DNA of 64,000 bases from Bog-473 sp963764305 (GCA_963764305.1 CAVXSD010000010.1:558001-622000), one strand, 5' to 3'. Counted from the first letter of the stretch, positions 32,801 to 41,238 are shown. Program-made: numbers and translations. The notes: generated by a model not told the origin, from the sequence alone.

Positions 32801-32832
32801 AGTGTAGCAAAGTTGAGTCCCCTTTTGTCAAG
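32801..32832 (-). promoter_or_regulatory. dnaK promoter with HAIR-like HspR operator
   Basis: On the plus strand, GTTGAGT (32812-32818), 7 nt, then TGTCAAG (32826-32832) fits the HspR inverted repeat CTTGAGT-N7-ACTCAAG at 11 of 14 positions with the exact 7-nt spacer. On the minus strand TTGACA (32831-32826) and TACACT (32806-32801) could form -35 and -10 boxes 19 nt apart, so the operator would cover the -35 and spacer. Position upstream of dnaK and presence of hspR in the operon support the call. Confidence 0.7.
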
Positions 32833-32920
32833 ATTCTTGAGGCAATAGCTGCCACCCCGGTTTCCACCACGCTGAACTGGTGGGTTACACCATTCCGCCG
32901 GACCCACCTACGCTGGTGAC

Positions 32921-33700
32921 GTGCTCGACCTGGTCCTGCTCCGCCACGGCCAGTCCACCTGGAACGCCGAGAACCTCTTCACGGGCTGGGTCGACGTGGA
33001 CCTCACCCCCGCCGGCGAGGCCGAGGCCACCGCGGGCGGCGAGCTCCTCGCCGTCGAGGCCGGGACCAACGGCCTCGACCTGCGGATCCTGCACACCTCG
33101 GTCCTGACCCGGGCCATCCGGACGGCCGAGCTCGCCCTGCACGCCGCCGGGCGCAGCTGGCTCCCCGTCCGCCGGGACTGGCGCCTCAACGAGCGCCACT
33201 ACGGGGACCTGCAGGGCAAGAACAAGTCCCAGATCAAGCAGGAGTTCGGCGAGGAGCAGCTGATGAAGTGGCGCCGCAGCTACGACACCCCGCCCCCGCC
33301 GCTGTCCCCCGACAACCCCTACGACGTGGCCGGCGACCCCCGCTACCGCGACCTCGACCCAGGCGACATCCCGCGCACCGAGTGCCTGAAGGACGTCGTG
33401 CGCCGCGTCGTGCCCTACTGGGAATCCGTCATCGTCCCCGACCTGCGCGGCGCCGCGGCCGAGACCGGCGGCGCCGTGCTGGTGGCCGCCCACGGCAACT
33501 CCATCCGCGCCCTGCGCAAGCACCTCGAGGAGATCGCCGACGACGCCATCACCGAGCTCGAGGTCCCGACCGGCATCCCCTACCGCATGCGCCTCGACGA
33601 CGACCTCACCGTGCGGGAGGCCGACTACCTAGGCGACCCCGAGGCCGCGGCCGCCGCGGCGGCCGCCGTGGCCCGCCAGGCCGACCAACCCACCCCCTGA
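32921..33700 (+). CDS. gpmA: 2,3-bisphosphoglycerate-dependent phosphoglycerate mutase
   Basis: 259 residues, GTG start at 32921. The phosphohistidine motif LLRHGQSTWNAENLFTGW is at residues 5-22; RLNERHYGDLQGKNK and a second His in VLVAAHGNSIRALRKHLE complete the dPGM active site. It interconverts 3- and 2-phosphoglycerate in glycolysis. The C-terminus ends in an Ala-rich tail of about 25 residues. Divergent from the dnaK operon. Confidence 0.94.
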   Translation: MLDLVLLRHGQSTWNAENLFTGWVDVDLTPAGEAEATAGGELLAVEAGTNGLDLRILHTSVLTRAIRTAELALHAAGRSWLPVRRDWRLNERHYGDLQGKNKSQIKQEFGEEQLMKWRRSYDTPPPPLSPDNPYDVAGDPRYRDLDPGDIPRTECLKDVVRRVVPYWESVIVPDLRGAAAETGGAVLVAAHGNSIRALRKHLEEIADDAITELEVPTGIPYRMRLDDDLTVREADYLGDPEAAAAAAAAVARQADQPTP

Positions 33701-33712
33701 CCTAGTCGCCCC

Positions 33713-34260
33713 TCAGCCTTTCCGACCCCGACCCCGAGGCCGACCCAGATCGAGCAGCGCGGAGCCGGCGTCGGCCAGCCGGTCCTGCGCGGCGTGCTGA
33801 TCGGGCCGGAACCGGCCCGTCATTGCGAGCGTGTGCTCGCAACGCGCCGTGTACGCCAGGGTGTACGCCGCGGCCGCACCGGCGGCGCGCCACTGGCCGT
33901 CGTCGAGCCCGTACCCGACTGCCTCTTCGAAGTCGGTGATGAGTCCCACGATGTCGGGCAGAGCGGGGAACTCCGTGCCACCCGGATCGGCCGTGACCGA
34001 CCACGTCGCGGCCGCCTGTCCGACAGCCGTGCTCTCGGGCACGAGCGCCACACTGTCCCAGTCGTAGACGGCGAGGAGCCGGTGCTCGTCGAGGCGCACG
34101 TTGCGCGCCGACCAGTCGGTATGCGCCACGACGGGTGGACGATCGTCTGCCTCGCGCTGGAGCAGCGCTCGCCGCGCGTGCTCGTCGATCCATTCGGCTC
34201 CCTCCGCCGTGCCGGAGGAGTCGAACAGCGGACTGTGCGGCTCTCCATAGAGGCCGTCGG
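33713..34260 (-). pseudogene. Aminoglycoside phosphotransferase-family remnant, frameshifted and lacking the N-lobe
   Basis: The C-terminal lobe is recognisable: VVAHTDWSARNVRLDEHRLL carries the Brenner-type H-x-D-x5-N motif and VYDWDSVALVPES the metal-binding Asp. Upstream, EWIDEHARRALLQREADDR continues the frame, but the preceding GLYGEPHSPLFDSSGTAE is in another frame; one missing base near 34200 would rejoin them. No N-terminal kinase lobe is present: upstream sequence changes to an unrelated SPFH-like fragment. A degraded gene, not related by position to the partial phosphotransferase at the left edge. Confidence 0.6.
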
Positions 34261-34261
34261 G

Positions 34262-34321
34262 CGAGGTGGGAGATGCGCACCTCGACGATCTCGACCCCGG
34301 CGATCGCCACCCGCTCCGCTG
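34262..34321 (-). pseudogene. Fragment resembling an SPFH/band-7 domain
   Basis: Twenty codons read AERVAIAGVEIVEVRISHLA on the minus strand, a segment typical of the distal SPFH (flotillin-like) domain. It joins directly to the phosphotransferase remnant, out of its frame. On the plus strand just beyond, a short frame MPKRAAPLPKRGRPKVARD ends at 34396; I cannot tell whether it is real. The block looks like scrambled gene ends. Confidence 0.35.
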
Positions 34322-34498
34322 AGCGACGCCGGGCGCATGCCCAAGCGGGCGGCGCCGCTGCCCAAGCGGGGGCGGCCCAAGGTCGCCCGGGACTGAGCGC
34401 CGGAGGCAGCGCGTCGGGGGCAGCGCGTCGGGGGCAGCTCGCCCGCCGGTTCGCCGCCACGGCCGGACCGGCTGACGCGTCGCACCCAGAACGCGGCA

Positions 34499-34526
34499 GG
34501 CCGGGGCGCCTCGCCGCGCCCCGGCC
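34499..34526. terminator. Strong GC hairpin downstream of the amt-glnB unit
   Basis: GGCCGGGGCGC, a 6-nt loop, then GCGCCCCGGCC: a perfect 11-bp stem 30 nt after the glnB stop on the minus strand. There is no T-tract on either side, as is common for actinobacterial terminators. Confidence 0.6.
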
Positions 34527-34555
34527 TGACCGACTGCCGACAGGACTGCTGCGCC

Positions 34556-34894
34556 CTACAAGGCGTCAGCCCCGCGTTCTCCGGTGCGCACCCGCACCAC
34601 GGCATCGACCGGGAGGACCCAGACCTTGCCGTCACCGATCTTGCCGGTGGAGGCCGAGCCGACGATGGCGTCAACCACCTCGTCGACCTGGCCGTCGTCC
34701 ACCAGCACCTCGACACGGATCTTGGGGACGAAGTCCACCTCGTACTCCGCACCGCGGTACACCTCGGTGTGCCCTCGCTGGCGCCCGAAGCCCTGGGCCT
34801 CGGTCAGGGTCATGCCCTGCACCCCGAGGTTCTTCAGAGTCTCCTTCACGTCATCGAGCTTGAACGGCTTGAGGACTGCCACGATCAGCTTCAT
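34556..34894 (-). CDS. P-II family nitrogen regulatory protein
   Basis: 112 residues. MKLIVAVLKPFKLDDVKETL, the T-loop RGHTEVYRGAEYEVDFVPK with Tyr51 (the site for uridylylation or, in Actinobacteria, adenylylation), and the ATP-binding TGKIGDGKVWVLPVD followed by VRVRTGERGADAL. It senses 2-oxoglutarate and ATP/ADP and controls ammonium transport. It follows amt by 32 nt, the classical amtB-glnK/B linkage, so it should gate that transporter. Confidence 0.95.
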   Translation of the reverse strand: MKLIVAVLKPFKLDDVKETLKNLGVQGMTLTEAQGFGRQRGHTEVYRGAEYEVDFVPKIRVEVLVDDGQVDEVVDAIVGSASTGKIGDGKVWVLPVDAVVRVRTGERGADAL

Positions 34895-34926
34895 TGTCGA
34901 TTTCCTTTCGTCCTGTGTGACCGGGC

Positions 34927-36519
34927 CTAGGATCCGCCGCCGGTATCGGGAGCGGGCACCGGATAGTCCTCTTGTGGGGATCCGCTACCTCCCTTGTCGA
35001 GACCGGCCATGGCGAAGGCACCGTCGGATCGGCTGGCGAGCGTCTCCTCGGGGAAGGCCTCCTCGCCGTGGATGGCGAGGTCGCCGACTTCGAGGATCTC
35101 GTCCTTGTAGCGGGCGCCACGCAGGACCCAGCCGATGACCTTCATGAGGATGAAGGTCACGAGCGCCGACCACAAGATGACCCAGACGGCCGCTCTGAAC
35201 TGTTCCCAGAGCTGGTGCGCCGACCCGGTGTACATGAGGCCGTTGACGCCGAAGGGCACGCAGGTCGCCTTTGCCGTGAGGTAGGTCGCCTGGTTGGTGG
35301 CGATGACCTGCCCGGAAGCGCTCAGGTGACCGCAGCCGTACTCGATCATGTTCGGGTCTCCGAAGATGCCGAGCAGCAGGCCGCCCGTCAGGCCGGCGAT
35401 GCCGTGGGTGTAGACCACGCCCAGGGCGTCGTCGACCTTGGAGAAGGGCCGCACCTTGGACAGGTAGTTCCAGGCCACCCAGACGATGGCGCAGGCGATG
35501 GCCCCGACGAAGATCGCGCCGAGGCCGTTGACCCAGCCGGCGCACGGCGTGATGCCGACGAGGCCGCAGATCATGCCGTTGACACCGCCCAGGAAGGTGG
35601 GCTTCTTCTCCTTGGAGAGCCAGGCGTCCAGGGCGATCCAGACCAGGACACCGGTGGCCGTGGCCAGGTTGGTGTTGACCACCGCCGCAGCCGCGCTGGC
35701 CCCGGCGTAGTAGGGGTCGCCGCCGTTGAACCCGTTCCAGCCCAGCCACAGGATGCCGGCACCGACTGCCGCCATCACGAGGTTGTTGGGCAAGGCGTGC
35801 TGCCGATCTCGTAGGAGCCTCGGACCCAGGACCCAGGCGGCCACGAAGCCGGACACTCCGGCCGACATGTGGATGACGTACCCACCCGAGAAGTCGAGCG
35901 CACCCTCCTGGGCGAAGTAGCCGCCGCCCCAGAGCATGAAGGCGTCCACGCAGTACACGCAGGTCGACCACAGCGGGACCAGCAGGACCCAGGCGCTGAA
36001 CTTGATCCGGCCCAGCACGCTCCCGAGGAACAGGAGCGGAGTGATCGCCGCGAACACGAACTGGAAGTAGGCCAGTGACGAGGTCGGGAAATGGAACGGG
36101 ATGATCGTGTTGGCCGCCGAGCTCGCTTGGGCTTGTTCACCGAAGGCACTGGTGACCGGGCCCGGCTTCCCGAGGAAGTTCTCGAAGAAGTGCGTCAACG
36201 TTCCGGTCGTCCCTGCGTTCTGCGTCTGCGTCACCACCCCGTTGACGAGATGGACACCGCCGCCGATCGACGTGTCGCCGAAGCCGAGCTTGTACTCCCA
36301 CAGGAACCACGCCACCAACACCAGTGAGAATCCGGCGAACATCATGGCGAGGACGTTCACGGCCCACTTCTTGGGCACGAGAGACGCGTAGAGCACTGCC
36401 AGGCCAGGGAGGCTCATCAGGCCGACGAAGGTGGCAGCTGTTATCTGCCACGTATTGTCTGCCGGATTGAGCCAACTGGGATACGGAACGTACGAGGCCG
36501 CTCCTATCAGATGGATCAC
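34927..36519 (-). CDS. amt: Ammonium transporter
   Basis: 530 residues with about 11 membrane segments. Family marks include FDFSGG-type ALDFSGGYVIHMSAGVSGFV, WLGWNGFNGGD, TNLATATGVLVWIALD and the pore histidine in VVYTHGIAGLTGGLLLG. Two features are longer than in E. coli AmtB: an extracellular loop (GDTSIGGGVHLVNG to SSAANTII) and a C-terminal cytoplasmic tail of about 70 residues (GARYKDEILEVGDLAIHGEE...), where PII would dock. A four-half-site GlnR-type box lies 126 nt upstream, so it is likely induced under nitrogen limitation. Confidence 0.95.
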   Translation of the reverse strand: MIHLIGAASYVPYPSWLNPADNTWQITAATFVGLMSLPGLAVLYASLVPKKWAVNVLAMMFAGFSLVLVAWFLWEYKLGFGDTSIGGGVHLVNGVVTQTQNAGTTGTLTHFFENFLGKPGPVTSAFGEQAQASSAANTIIPFHFPTSSLAYFQFVFAAITPLLFLGSVLGRIKFSAWVLLVPLWSTCVYCVDAFMLWGGGYFAQEGALDFSGGYVIHMSAGVSGFVAAWVLGPRLLRDRQHALPNNLVMAAVGAGILWLGWNGFNGGDPYYAGASAAAAVVNTNLATATGVLVWIALDAWLSKEKKPTFLGGVNGMICGLVGITPCAGWVNGLGAIFVGAIACAIVWVAWNYLSKVRPFSKVDDALGVVYTHGIAGLTGGLLLGIFGDPNMIEYGCGHLSASGQVIATNQATYLTAKATCVPFGVNGLMYTGSAHQLWEQFRAAVWVILWSALVTFILMKVIGWVLRGARYKDEILEVGDLAIHGEEAFPEETLASRSDGAFAMAGLDKGGSGSPQEDYPVPAPDTGGGS

Positions 36520-36644
36520 TCAAGCTCTCCTAACTGTCATCCGCCCCGGTGCCCCGCTCTGCGGCCAGAGCGTTACCAAACACCGGATACGGCTAATGCC
36601 ATTTCGGACGGTTCACCCCGCCGGAGACACAATGCAGTTCAGGA

Positions 36645-36682
36645 GTTTCCGAATCGTCACGCGTGTGTTTCGAGCTTGTTAA
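36645..36682 (-). promoter_or_regulatory. GlnR-type binding box upstream of amt
   Basis: Read on the minus strand: TTAAC-n6-GAAAC-n6-GTGAC-n6-GAAAC. This reproduces the actinobacterial GlnR consensus gTnAC-n6-GaAAC repeated twice with exact 6-nt spacers; only the first base departs. It sits 126-163 nt before the amt start, the expected location for GlnR activation of amtB-glnK. The other neighbour, the plus-strand gene at 36785, is 102 nt away and could also feel it. Confidence 0.8.
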
Positions 36683-36784
36683 TCCACCGCAAACCGCAAT
36701 CCGACCCGTTCCGGGGGCCGCCAACGTCGCCCTCGGGGCCGGAACGGACGGGGCGGCGGACCCCAGTACCATCTCCCGATCGAC

Positions 36785-37429
36785 ATGACCATCACCGGCC
36801 CACTCGTGCCCGAAAGCGGCGATGAAGACAGCGTTCGTGCCAATGGCGCCGCCGCCAACGGTGCCCACGCCAGCGGTTCCGGCGTCAACGGCGCCGGCCC
36901 CGAGCCCGCCGACCGCATCGGGCAGCTGCGGGGCGCCGGGGTCCAGGTGGACCGCCGGCGTGTCGGCCAGGTGGCGATCGGGATCGTGCTGGCGACGCTC
37001 GCCGTCCTGGCCGTCGTCTTCACGTTCGTCGGGGTGCACACGAACCAGCAGGACGACCGCCTGCACCACGACGGCGTGCCGGTCACCTTCACGGTGACGG
37101 GCTGCCTCGGGCTCCTCGGCGGCAGCGGGAGCAACGCGGCGGGGTACTCGTGCCGTGGCACGTACAGCCTGCAGGGCCGGCGCTACCACGAGCAGCTGCC
37201 AGGCAACTCGTTCCATCGGCCGGGGTCCACCGTCGCCGCCATTGCCGTGCCGGGCGATCCCGCCCTGGTGTCGCCGGCCTCCATCGTGGCCACCGAGCAC
37301 TCCTCCGCGGGCGTGTTCGTGCTGCCGGCGATCCTGGCGGTCGTCCTGTTGCTGCTCGTGGCGCTGCTCCTGGTGCTGCGCCGCCGGCGTCACGCCCGCG
37401 AGGGGCCGGGCGGGTCACCCGCTCCCTAG
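36785..37429 (+). CDS. DUF3592-like two-TM membrane protein
   Basis: 214 residues. A disordered N-terminus rich in Ala/Gly/Asn (about 60 residues) leads to a membrane helix (VAIGIVLATLAVLAVVFTFV), an external domain with two cysteines (VTGCLGLLGG and YSCRGTYSLQGRRY) and a second helix (VFVLPAILAVVLLLLVALLL) ending in Arg-rich cytoplasmic sequence. The YSCRGTYSLQGRRYHE-type beta-strand and spacing fit DUF3592 proteins. Function unknown. Divergent from amt. Confidence 0.7.
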   Translation: MTITGPLVPESGDEDSVRANGAAANGAHASGSGVNGAGPEPADRIGQLRGAGVQVDRRRVGQVAIGIVLATLAVLAVVFTFVGVHTNQQDDRLHHDGVPVTFTVTGCLGLLGGSGSNAAGYSCRGTYSLQGRRYHEQLPGNSFHRPGSTVAAIAVPGDPALVSPASIVATEHSSAGVFVLPAILAVVLLLLVALLLVLRRRRHAREGPGGSPAP

Positions 37430-37528
37430 GGGCGAACCGGCACGGCGCTCCCGACGACCCGGCGGGACACCCCCGGCGGGACACACCCCCGGCGGGACCC
37501 CTCGTCGTGACCCGCAGGGATCAGGGTC

Positions 37529-37598
37529 GGATCAGGAGGGCCGGATCAGGAGAGCCGGATCAGGAAGGCGGGATCAGGAGGGCCGGATCAGGAAGGCG
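37529..37598 (+). repeat. Tandem repeat, 14-bp unit, five copies
   Basis: Five copies of GGATCAGGAGGGCC and close variants. The last copy runs into the stop codon of the minus-strand membrane protein, so that gene's final residues (TPPS) are encoded by repeat sequence. Unlike the others in the window, the unit is not a multiple of three. Confidence 0.9.
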
Positions 37599-38184
37599 GC
37601 GTGTAGCGCTTGTTGCGGCGGGGGCGCGGCGGGGCGGCGGTGCTCCGCTTGGGCCGCGGCGCGTCGGGCCCGGCCGCCTCGGCCCGCTTGAGCTCCTGCT
37701 GGAGCCGGTAGGCGCGCACCAGGTACCACGCGCCGGCCAGGAGGAACGGGGCGGCGAAGCCGAAGTAGGTGTAGTGGAGCTGGAAGATCGCCAGCCCGTA
37801 GAGCGCCAGTGTGATGCCCTGGAAGAGGCGCTTGCGCAACAGCGAGGTGATCAGCACCAGGAGGGCGAGGCCGAGGAGGACGTAGGTCAACTTGTCGTAG
37901 ACGCTCACGCTCTGGTTGTGGGTCTTGGCGTAGTTGATGGACGCCGAGCTGATGATCAGGCCGATGAGAGCGGCCACCGGGGCCGCCACCAGCCCGATCG
38001 CCCGCTCCTTGTCGTTGGACCGGGCGATGTCCGCCTCGATCTCCTCGACCGGCCGGATCTCCTCGACTTCCTGTTCCTTCGGATCGTCGTCGGGGCGCAC
38101 CATGGAGTACTTGATGCGCTCCCAGAGCGTCATCCCTGGCGCGCTGTCGCCCCTCGGATCGCCGGCGCCCGGAGTCGAAGACAT
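37588..38184 (-). CDS. Hypothetical membrane protein with three to four TM helices
   Basis: 198 residues. The acidic N-terminal half (MTLWERIKYSMVRPDDDPKE) leads to hydrophobic segments: AIGLVAAPVAALIGLIISSA, LTYVLLGLALLVLITSLL, a re-entrant ITLALYGLAIFQLHYTYFG and AAPFLLAGAWYLVRAYRL. The C-terminus is basic (PRPRRNKRYTPPS). I do not recognise a characterised family. It ends in the 14-bp repeat. Confidence 0.65.
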   Translation of the reverse strand: MSSTPGAGDPRGDSAPGMTLWERIKYSMVRPDDDPKEQEVEEIRPVEEIEADIARSNDKERAIGLVAAPVAALIGLIISSASINYAKTHNQSVSVYDKLTYVLLGLALLVLITSLLRKRLFQGITLALYGLAIFQLHYTYFGFAAPFLLAGAWYLVRAYRLQQELKRAEAAGPDAPRPKRSTAAPPRPRRNKRYTPPS

Positions 38185-38385
38185 CGGGGAAGGCTATCGC
38201 TCCCCGGGCGTTGCTCCCTTCGGGTCGGCCGAGCCGCCGCGGGTAAAGCCGTGGGTAAAGGTGTCCCGGTGGAGCCGTGTGAGCCCGCCGGACGCGGCCC
38301 GGGGCGTCCGGGGGCGGTCGACCGGCCCGGTCACTAACGTGCTGTGTGAGGGCCTCGAGGCCCGGCCGATCGTGAGGTGCTGTCG

Positions 38386-38724
38386 ATGAAGCTCGTGGTG
38401 GCGGTGGTCAAGCCGTTCAAGCTGGACGACGTGAAGAACGTGCTCAAGAACATGGGCGTGGCGGGCATGACGCTGACCGAGGCCCAGGGCTACGGCCGCC
38501 AGCGCGGGCACACCGAGAACTACCGGGGGGCCGAGTACACGGTCGACTTCATCCCCAAGGTCCGGGTCGAGGTGCTGGTCGAGGACGACCGGGCCGAGGC
38601 CGTGGTCGACGCCATCGTCTCCTCCGCCGCCACCGGCAAGATCGGTGACGGCAAGGTGTGGGTCGTGCCGGCCGAGACCGTGGTGCGGGTGCGGACGGGC
38701 GAGCGCGGGGCCGACGCCGTCTGA
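38386..38724 (+). CDS. P-II family nitrogen regulatory protein (second copy)
   Basis: 112 residues from the ATG at 38386; a GTG three codons earlier is possible. MKLVVAVVKPFKLDDVKNVL, T-loop HTENYRGAEYTVDFIPK with Tyr51, and TGKIGDGKVWVVPAETVVRV. It is about 75 percent identical by eye to the amt-linked copy but has no transporter beside it, and I see no GlnR box upstream. It may serve other PII targets or stand for duplication within the nitrogen control system. Confidence 0.93.
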   Translation: MKLVVAVVKPFKLDDVKNVLKNMGVAGMTLTEAQGYGRQRGHTENYRGAEYTVDFIPKVRVEVLVEDDRAEAVVDAIVSSAATGKIGDGKVWVVPAETVVRVRTGERGADAV

Positions 38725-38782
38725 GCCAGCCGCGGGACGGCGCACACGAGCATCTGGGAGGGGCGCGGGCTACTGTTCGTCC

Positions 38783-39205
38783 ATGAGCGGCGACAACTTC
38801 GACCTGTCCAAGATCTGGCTGTTCTCCACCTCGTCGGGCAAGGACCTGCGCACCATCAAGCGCGCGCTCGAGGAGGTGACGGTGCCGCCCGGCCGGATGC
38901 TCTGCGAGCAGGGCACCATCGGACGTGAGTTCTTCTTCATCGTCAAGGGCGAAGCAGCCGTCCGGCGCAACAACCGCAAGGTGGCCACGCTCGGCCCCGG
39001 CCAGTACTTCGGCGAGATGGCGCTGCTCGACCGCCTGCCCCGCTCCGCCACCGTGACGTCTGAGACCGAGATGGACCTGCTCGTCCTCGGCCAGCGCCAG
39101 TTCAACGGGATCCTCGACTCCGTGCCCGCCCTCTCGCGGAAGATGCTGGCTGCCATGGCCACCCGCCTGCGCGAGGCCGACGAGAGGGCGATGGCCGTCA
39201 TCTAG
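38783..39205 (+). CDS. Cyclic nucleotide-binding domain protein without a DNA-binding domain
   Basis: 140 residues made almost entirely of one CNB domain: LEEVTVPPGRMLCEQGTIGR, FFFIVKGEAAVRRNNRKVAT, and the phosphate-binding cassette FGEMALLDRLPRSATVTSE with the Arg that holds the phosphate. A terminal helix (LSRKMLAAMATRLREADERA) ends the protein; there is no Crp-type helix-turn-helix. Such single-domain proteins may act as cAMP-responsive partners. It is 58 bp after the second PII gene and on the same strand. Confidence 0.82.
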   Translation: MSGDNFDLSKIWLFSTSSGKDLRTIKRALEEVTVPPGRMLCEQGTIGREFFFIVKGEAAVRRNNRKVATLGPGQYFGEMALLDRLPRSATVTSETEMDLLVLGQRQFNGILDSVPALSRKMLAAMATRLREADERAMAVI

Positions 39206-39348
39206 GGAGCTCCTCCGGGGCCGTCGCCGTCGCGACGTCGGCGCCCTCGTGAGCTGGCCGTTTCGTCCCAGGTATCCGCGTCCGCGCCGGCACGCGCTGC
39301 CAAACTCCCTGTGTCCATTCCCTCGCCGGGACACAGGAGGTCACAGTC

Positions 39349-40107
39349 ATGCTGGACACGTTGGACTTCAGAAAACTCGGGGCTGAGTTCCTGGGCACCA
39401 TGGTGCTGGTCGTCGTCGCCGTCGGCGTCGCCACCGAGTCGTTCGGCTTCAAGCTCTTCGGCTTGAGCTACTCGGCCGGCGTGGTCGCCACGGCCCTCTC
39501 CTTCGGTCTGGTGCTGGTCGCGCTCGTGTACGCCATCGGGCCGGTCTCAGGCTGTCACGTCAACCCGGCCGTCACGCTCGGCTTCATCGCCTCGGGCCGC
39601 ATGAAGCTGGCCGAGGGGGTCGCCTACCTCGTGGCCCAGTTCGCCGGTGGGATCGTCGGCGCCTACCTCCTCTACTGGATGTTCACCACGTCGCCCTTCT
39701 ACAAGAAGTCGGTCGTGGGCCTGGGGACGGACGGGTACGGCAAGCAATCGCACCTGTTCGTCAGCCAGTGGGGCGCCTTCCTGATCGAGGTCGTCCTCAC
39801 CACCATCTTCGTGCTGATCGTGCTGTTCGCCACCCACAAGGCCTCCATTCAGGGCGCCGCCGGCGTGGCCATCGGCTTCGGCCTGGTGATCGTGCACCTC
39901 ATCGGCATCCCGCTCACGGGCACCTCGGTGAACCCGGCCCGGAGCCTCGGTCCGGCCATCGTGGTCGGCGGGACGGCGCTCAGCCAGGTCTGGGTCTTCA
40001 TCGTGGCCCCGCTCGTCGGCGCGCTGATCGCGGCGATCATCCACCTGGTGTTGGCCGACCGCTCCGCGGACGTGCCGGCGCCGGCGGCGGAGCCCGCGCC
40101 GACCTAG
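39349..40107 (+). CDS. MIP family channel protein (aquaporin)
   Basis: 252 residues, six membrane helices and two NPA boxes: SGCHVNPAVTLGF near residue 70 and GTSVNPARSLGPAIV near 200. The His in VIVHLIGIPLTGTSVNPARS and the Arg after the second NPA fit a water-selective (AqpZ-like) filter instead of a glycerol facilitator. The tail is Pro/Ala-rich (PAPAAEPAPT). Preceded by a GGAGG site at 39335-39340. Confidence 0.9.
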   Translation: MLDTLDFRKLGAEFLGTMVLVVVAVGVATESFGFKLFGLSYSAGVVATALSFGLVLVALVYAIGPVSGCHVNPAVTLGFIASGRMKLAEGVAYLVAQFAGGIVGAYLLYWMFTTSPFYKKSVVGLGTDGYGKQSHLFVSQWGAFLIEVVLTTIFVLIVLFATHKASIQGAAGVAIGFGLVIVHLIGIPLTGTSVNPARSLGPAIVVGGTALSQVWVFIVAPLVGALIAAIIHLVLADRSADVPAPAAEPAPT

Positions 40108-40138
40108 TACCTAGCAACGGGCCGCTACCGTCGGATCC

Positions 40139-40564
40139 ATGGATCTGACCGAGGCACTCACATTCGCCAGGAACCACAAGCAGGGCGTCCTGGCCACCAT
40201 CCGCGCCAACGGGCGGCCGCAGCTGTCCAACATCATGTACGTGCCGGACGAGGGCGACACGTTCTTGATCTCCATCACCGACAGCCGGGCCAAGACGGCC
40301 AACCTGCGGCGTGACCCCCGCGCCTCGCTCTACGTGCTGGGTGGCAACTTCTGGCAGTACGTCGTGATCGAGGCGACCGCCGAGCTGTCGCCGGTGGCGT
40401 CCGAGCCGAACGACGCCACCGTGGAGGCCCTGATCCGCTACTACGAGGCGGGCTCGGGCGCGCACCCGAACTGGGACGAGTACCGCGCCGCGATGATCGC
40501 CGACAAGCGCATCGCGTTGACGCTGCGGCCTGAGCGGGCCTACGGGCTGATGGGCGGGGGCTGA
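40139..40564 (+). CDS. PPOX class F420-dependent oxidoreductase
   Basis: 141 residues of the split-barrel flavin/deazaflavin fold: LTFARNHKQGVLATIRANGR, PQLSNIMYVPDEGDTFLISI, KTANLRRDPRASLYVLGGNF, then DKRIALTLRPERAYGLMGGG. This pattern (TIRANGRPQLSN, DKR..LTLRPE) is typical for actinobacterial F420-binding members. The substrate is unknown. It is 31 bp after the aquaporin gene. Confidence 0.85.
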   Translation: MDLTEALTFARNHKQGVLATIRANGRPQLSNIMYVPDEGDTFLISITDSRAKTANLRRDPRASLYVLGGNFWQYVVIEATAELSPVASEPNDATVEALIRYYEAGSGAHPNWDEYRAAMIADKRIALTLRPERAYGLMGGG

Positions 40565-40732
40565 GCCCTAGCTACAGCAACAATGGACTAATGACGGACG
40601 CTAATGGGGATCGACCACCCCGCTCGAATCACGAACGAGGCTGGAGCCGAGCCGCCAATAGATGCCCCAACTCGACAGATCCAGGAGCTCTCCCCAATTT
40701 AACCCGTGGGTAGTGATCGGGGTGCCTCTCAA

Positions 40733-41215
40733 CTACCCAGTCTTAGGCCAACGGTTGGTGTGTTGAATTCCCTTAACGTCGTGGAAGGCAATTTCCGCCC
40801 ACGTCTTTGGTAGTTCCGCCTCGTCGGCGAATTTGATTTCCAATTTCCTATTCCAACTCTGCTGGTCGAGTCCGGCTAATACTGGATGTTGAATAGTCAA
40901 TGTCTTTACGGATTCGCTCAGTCGCCCGGAATAATGCAACCGTCGAACCGGGCATGGGAAGTGCCACTGCACTTCGATGCGCTCGATCGGGAGACGAGCG
41001 GGATTGTGCACCGTGATCTTGTACACCCACCGAGCAGTGCCATCTAGCTCTGCATGATCAGGGTGTTCAGTTGCCTTCCATGACACAGCGACTCCGTCTA
41101 ACGCAATCTGACGCTCACGTGCGTCTTGTCGCCTCGACAGAAGTGCTTGCATCCCAGCAAATACCAATCCAATCCCAGCAAATGTCGCAGCCGCGACCGT
41201 CGCCCAATTGGTCAC
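40733..41215 (-). CDS. Hypothetical protein with one N-terminal TM helix
   Basis: 160 residues: a membrane helix (WATVAAATFAGIGLVFAGMQ), a short basic linker (SRRQDARERQIAL), then a beta-rich domain (WVYKITVHNPARLPIERIEV, WNRKLEIKFADEAELPKTWA). GC is visibly lower than in its neighbours, which suggests acquisition. I do not recognise a family. 23 bp separate it from the stop of the secreted protein upstream. Confidence 0.6.
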   Translation of the reverse strand: MTNWATVAAATFAGIGLVFAGMQALLSRRQDARERQIALDGVAVSWKATEHPDHAELDGTARWVYKITVHNPARLPIERIEVQWHFPCPVRRLHYSGRLSESVKTLTIQHPVLAGLDQQSWNRKLEIKFADEAELPKTWAEIAFHDVKGIQHTNRWPKTG

Positions 41216-41238
41216 CGTTGATCAACTCGATCCATCGA

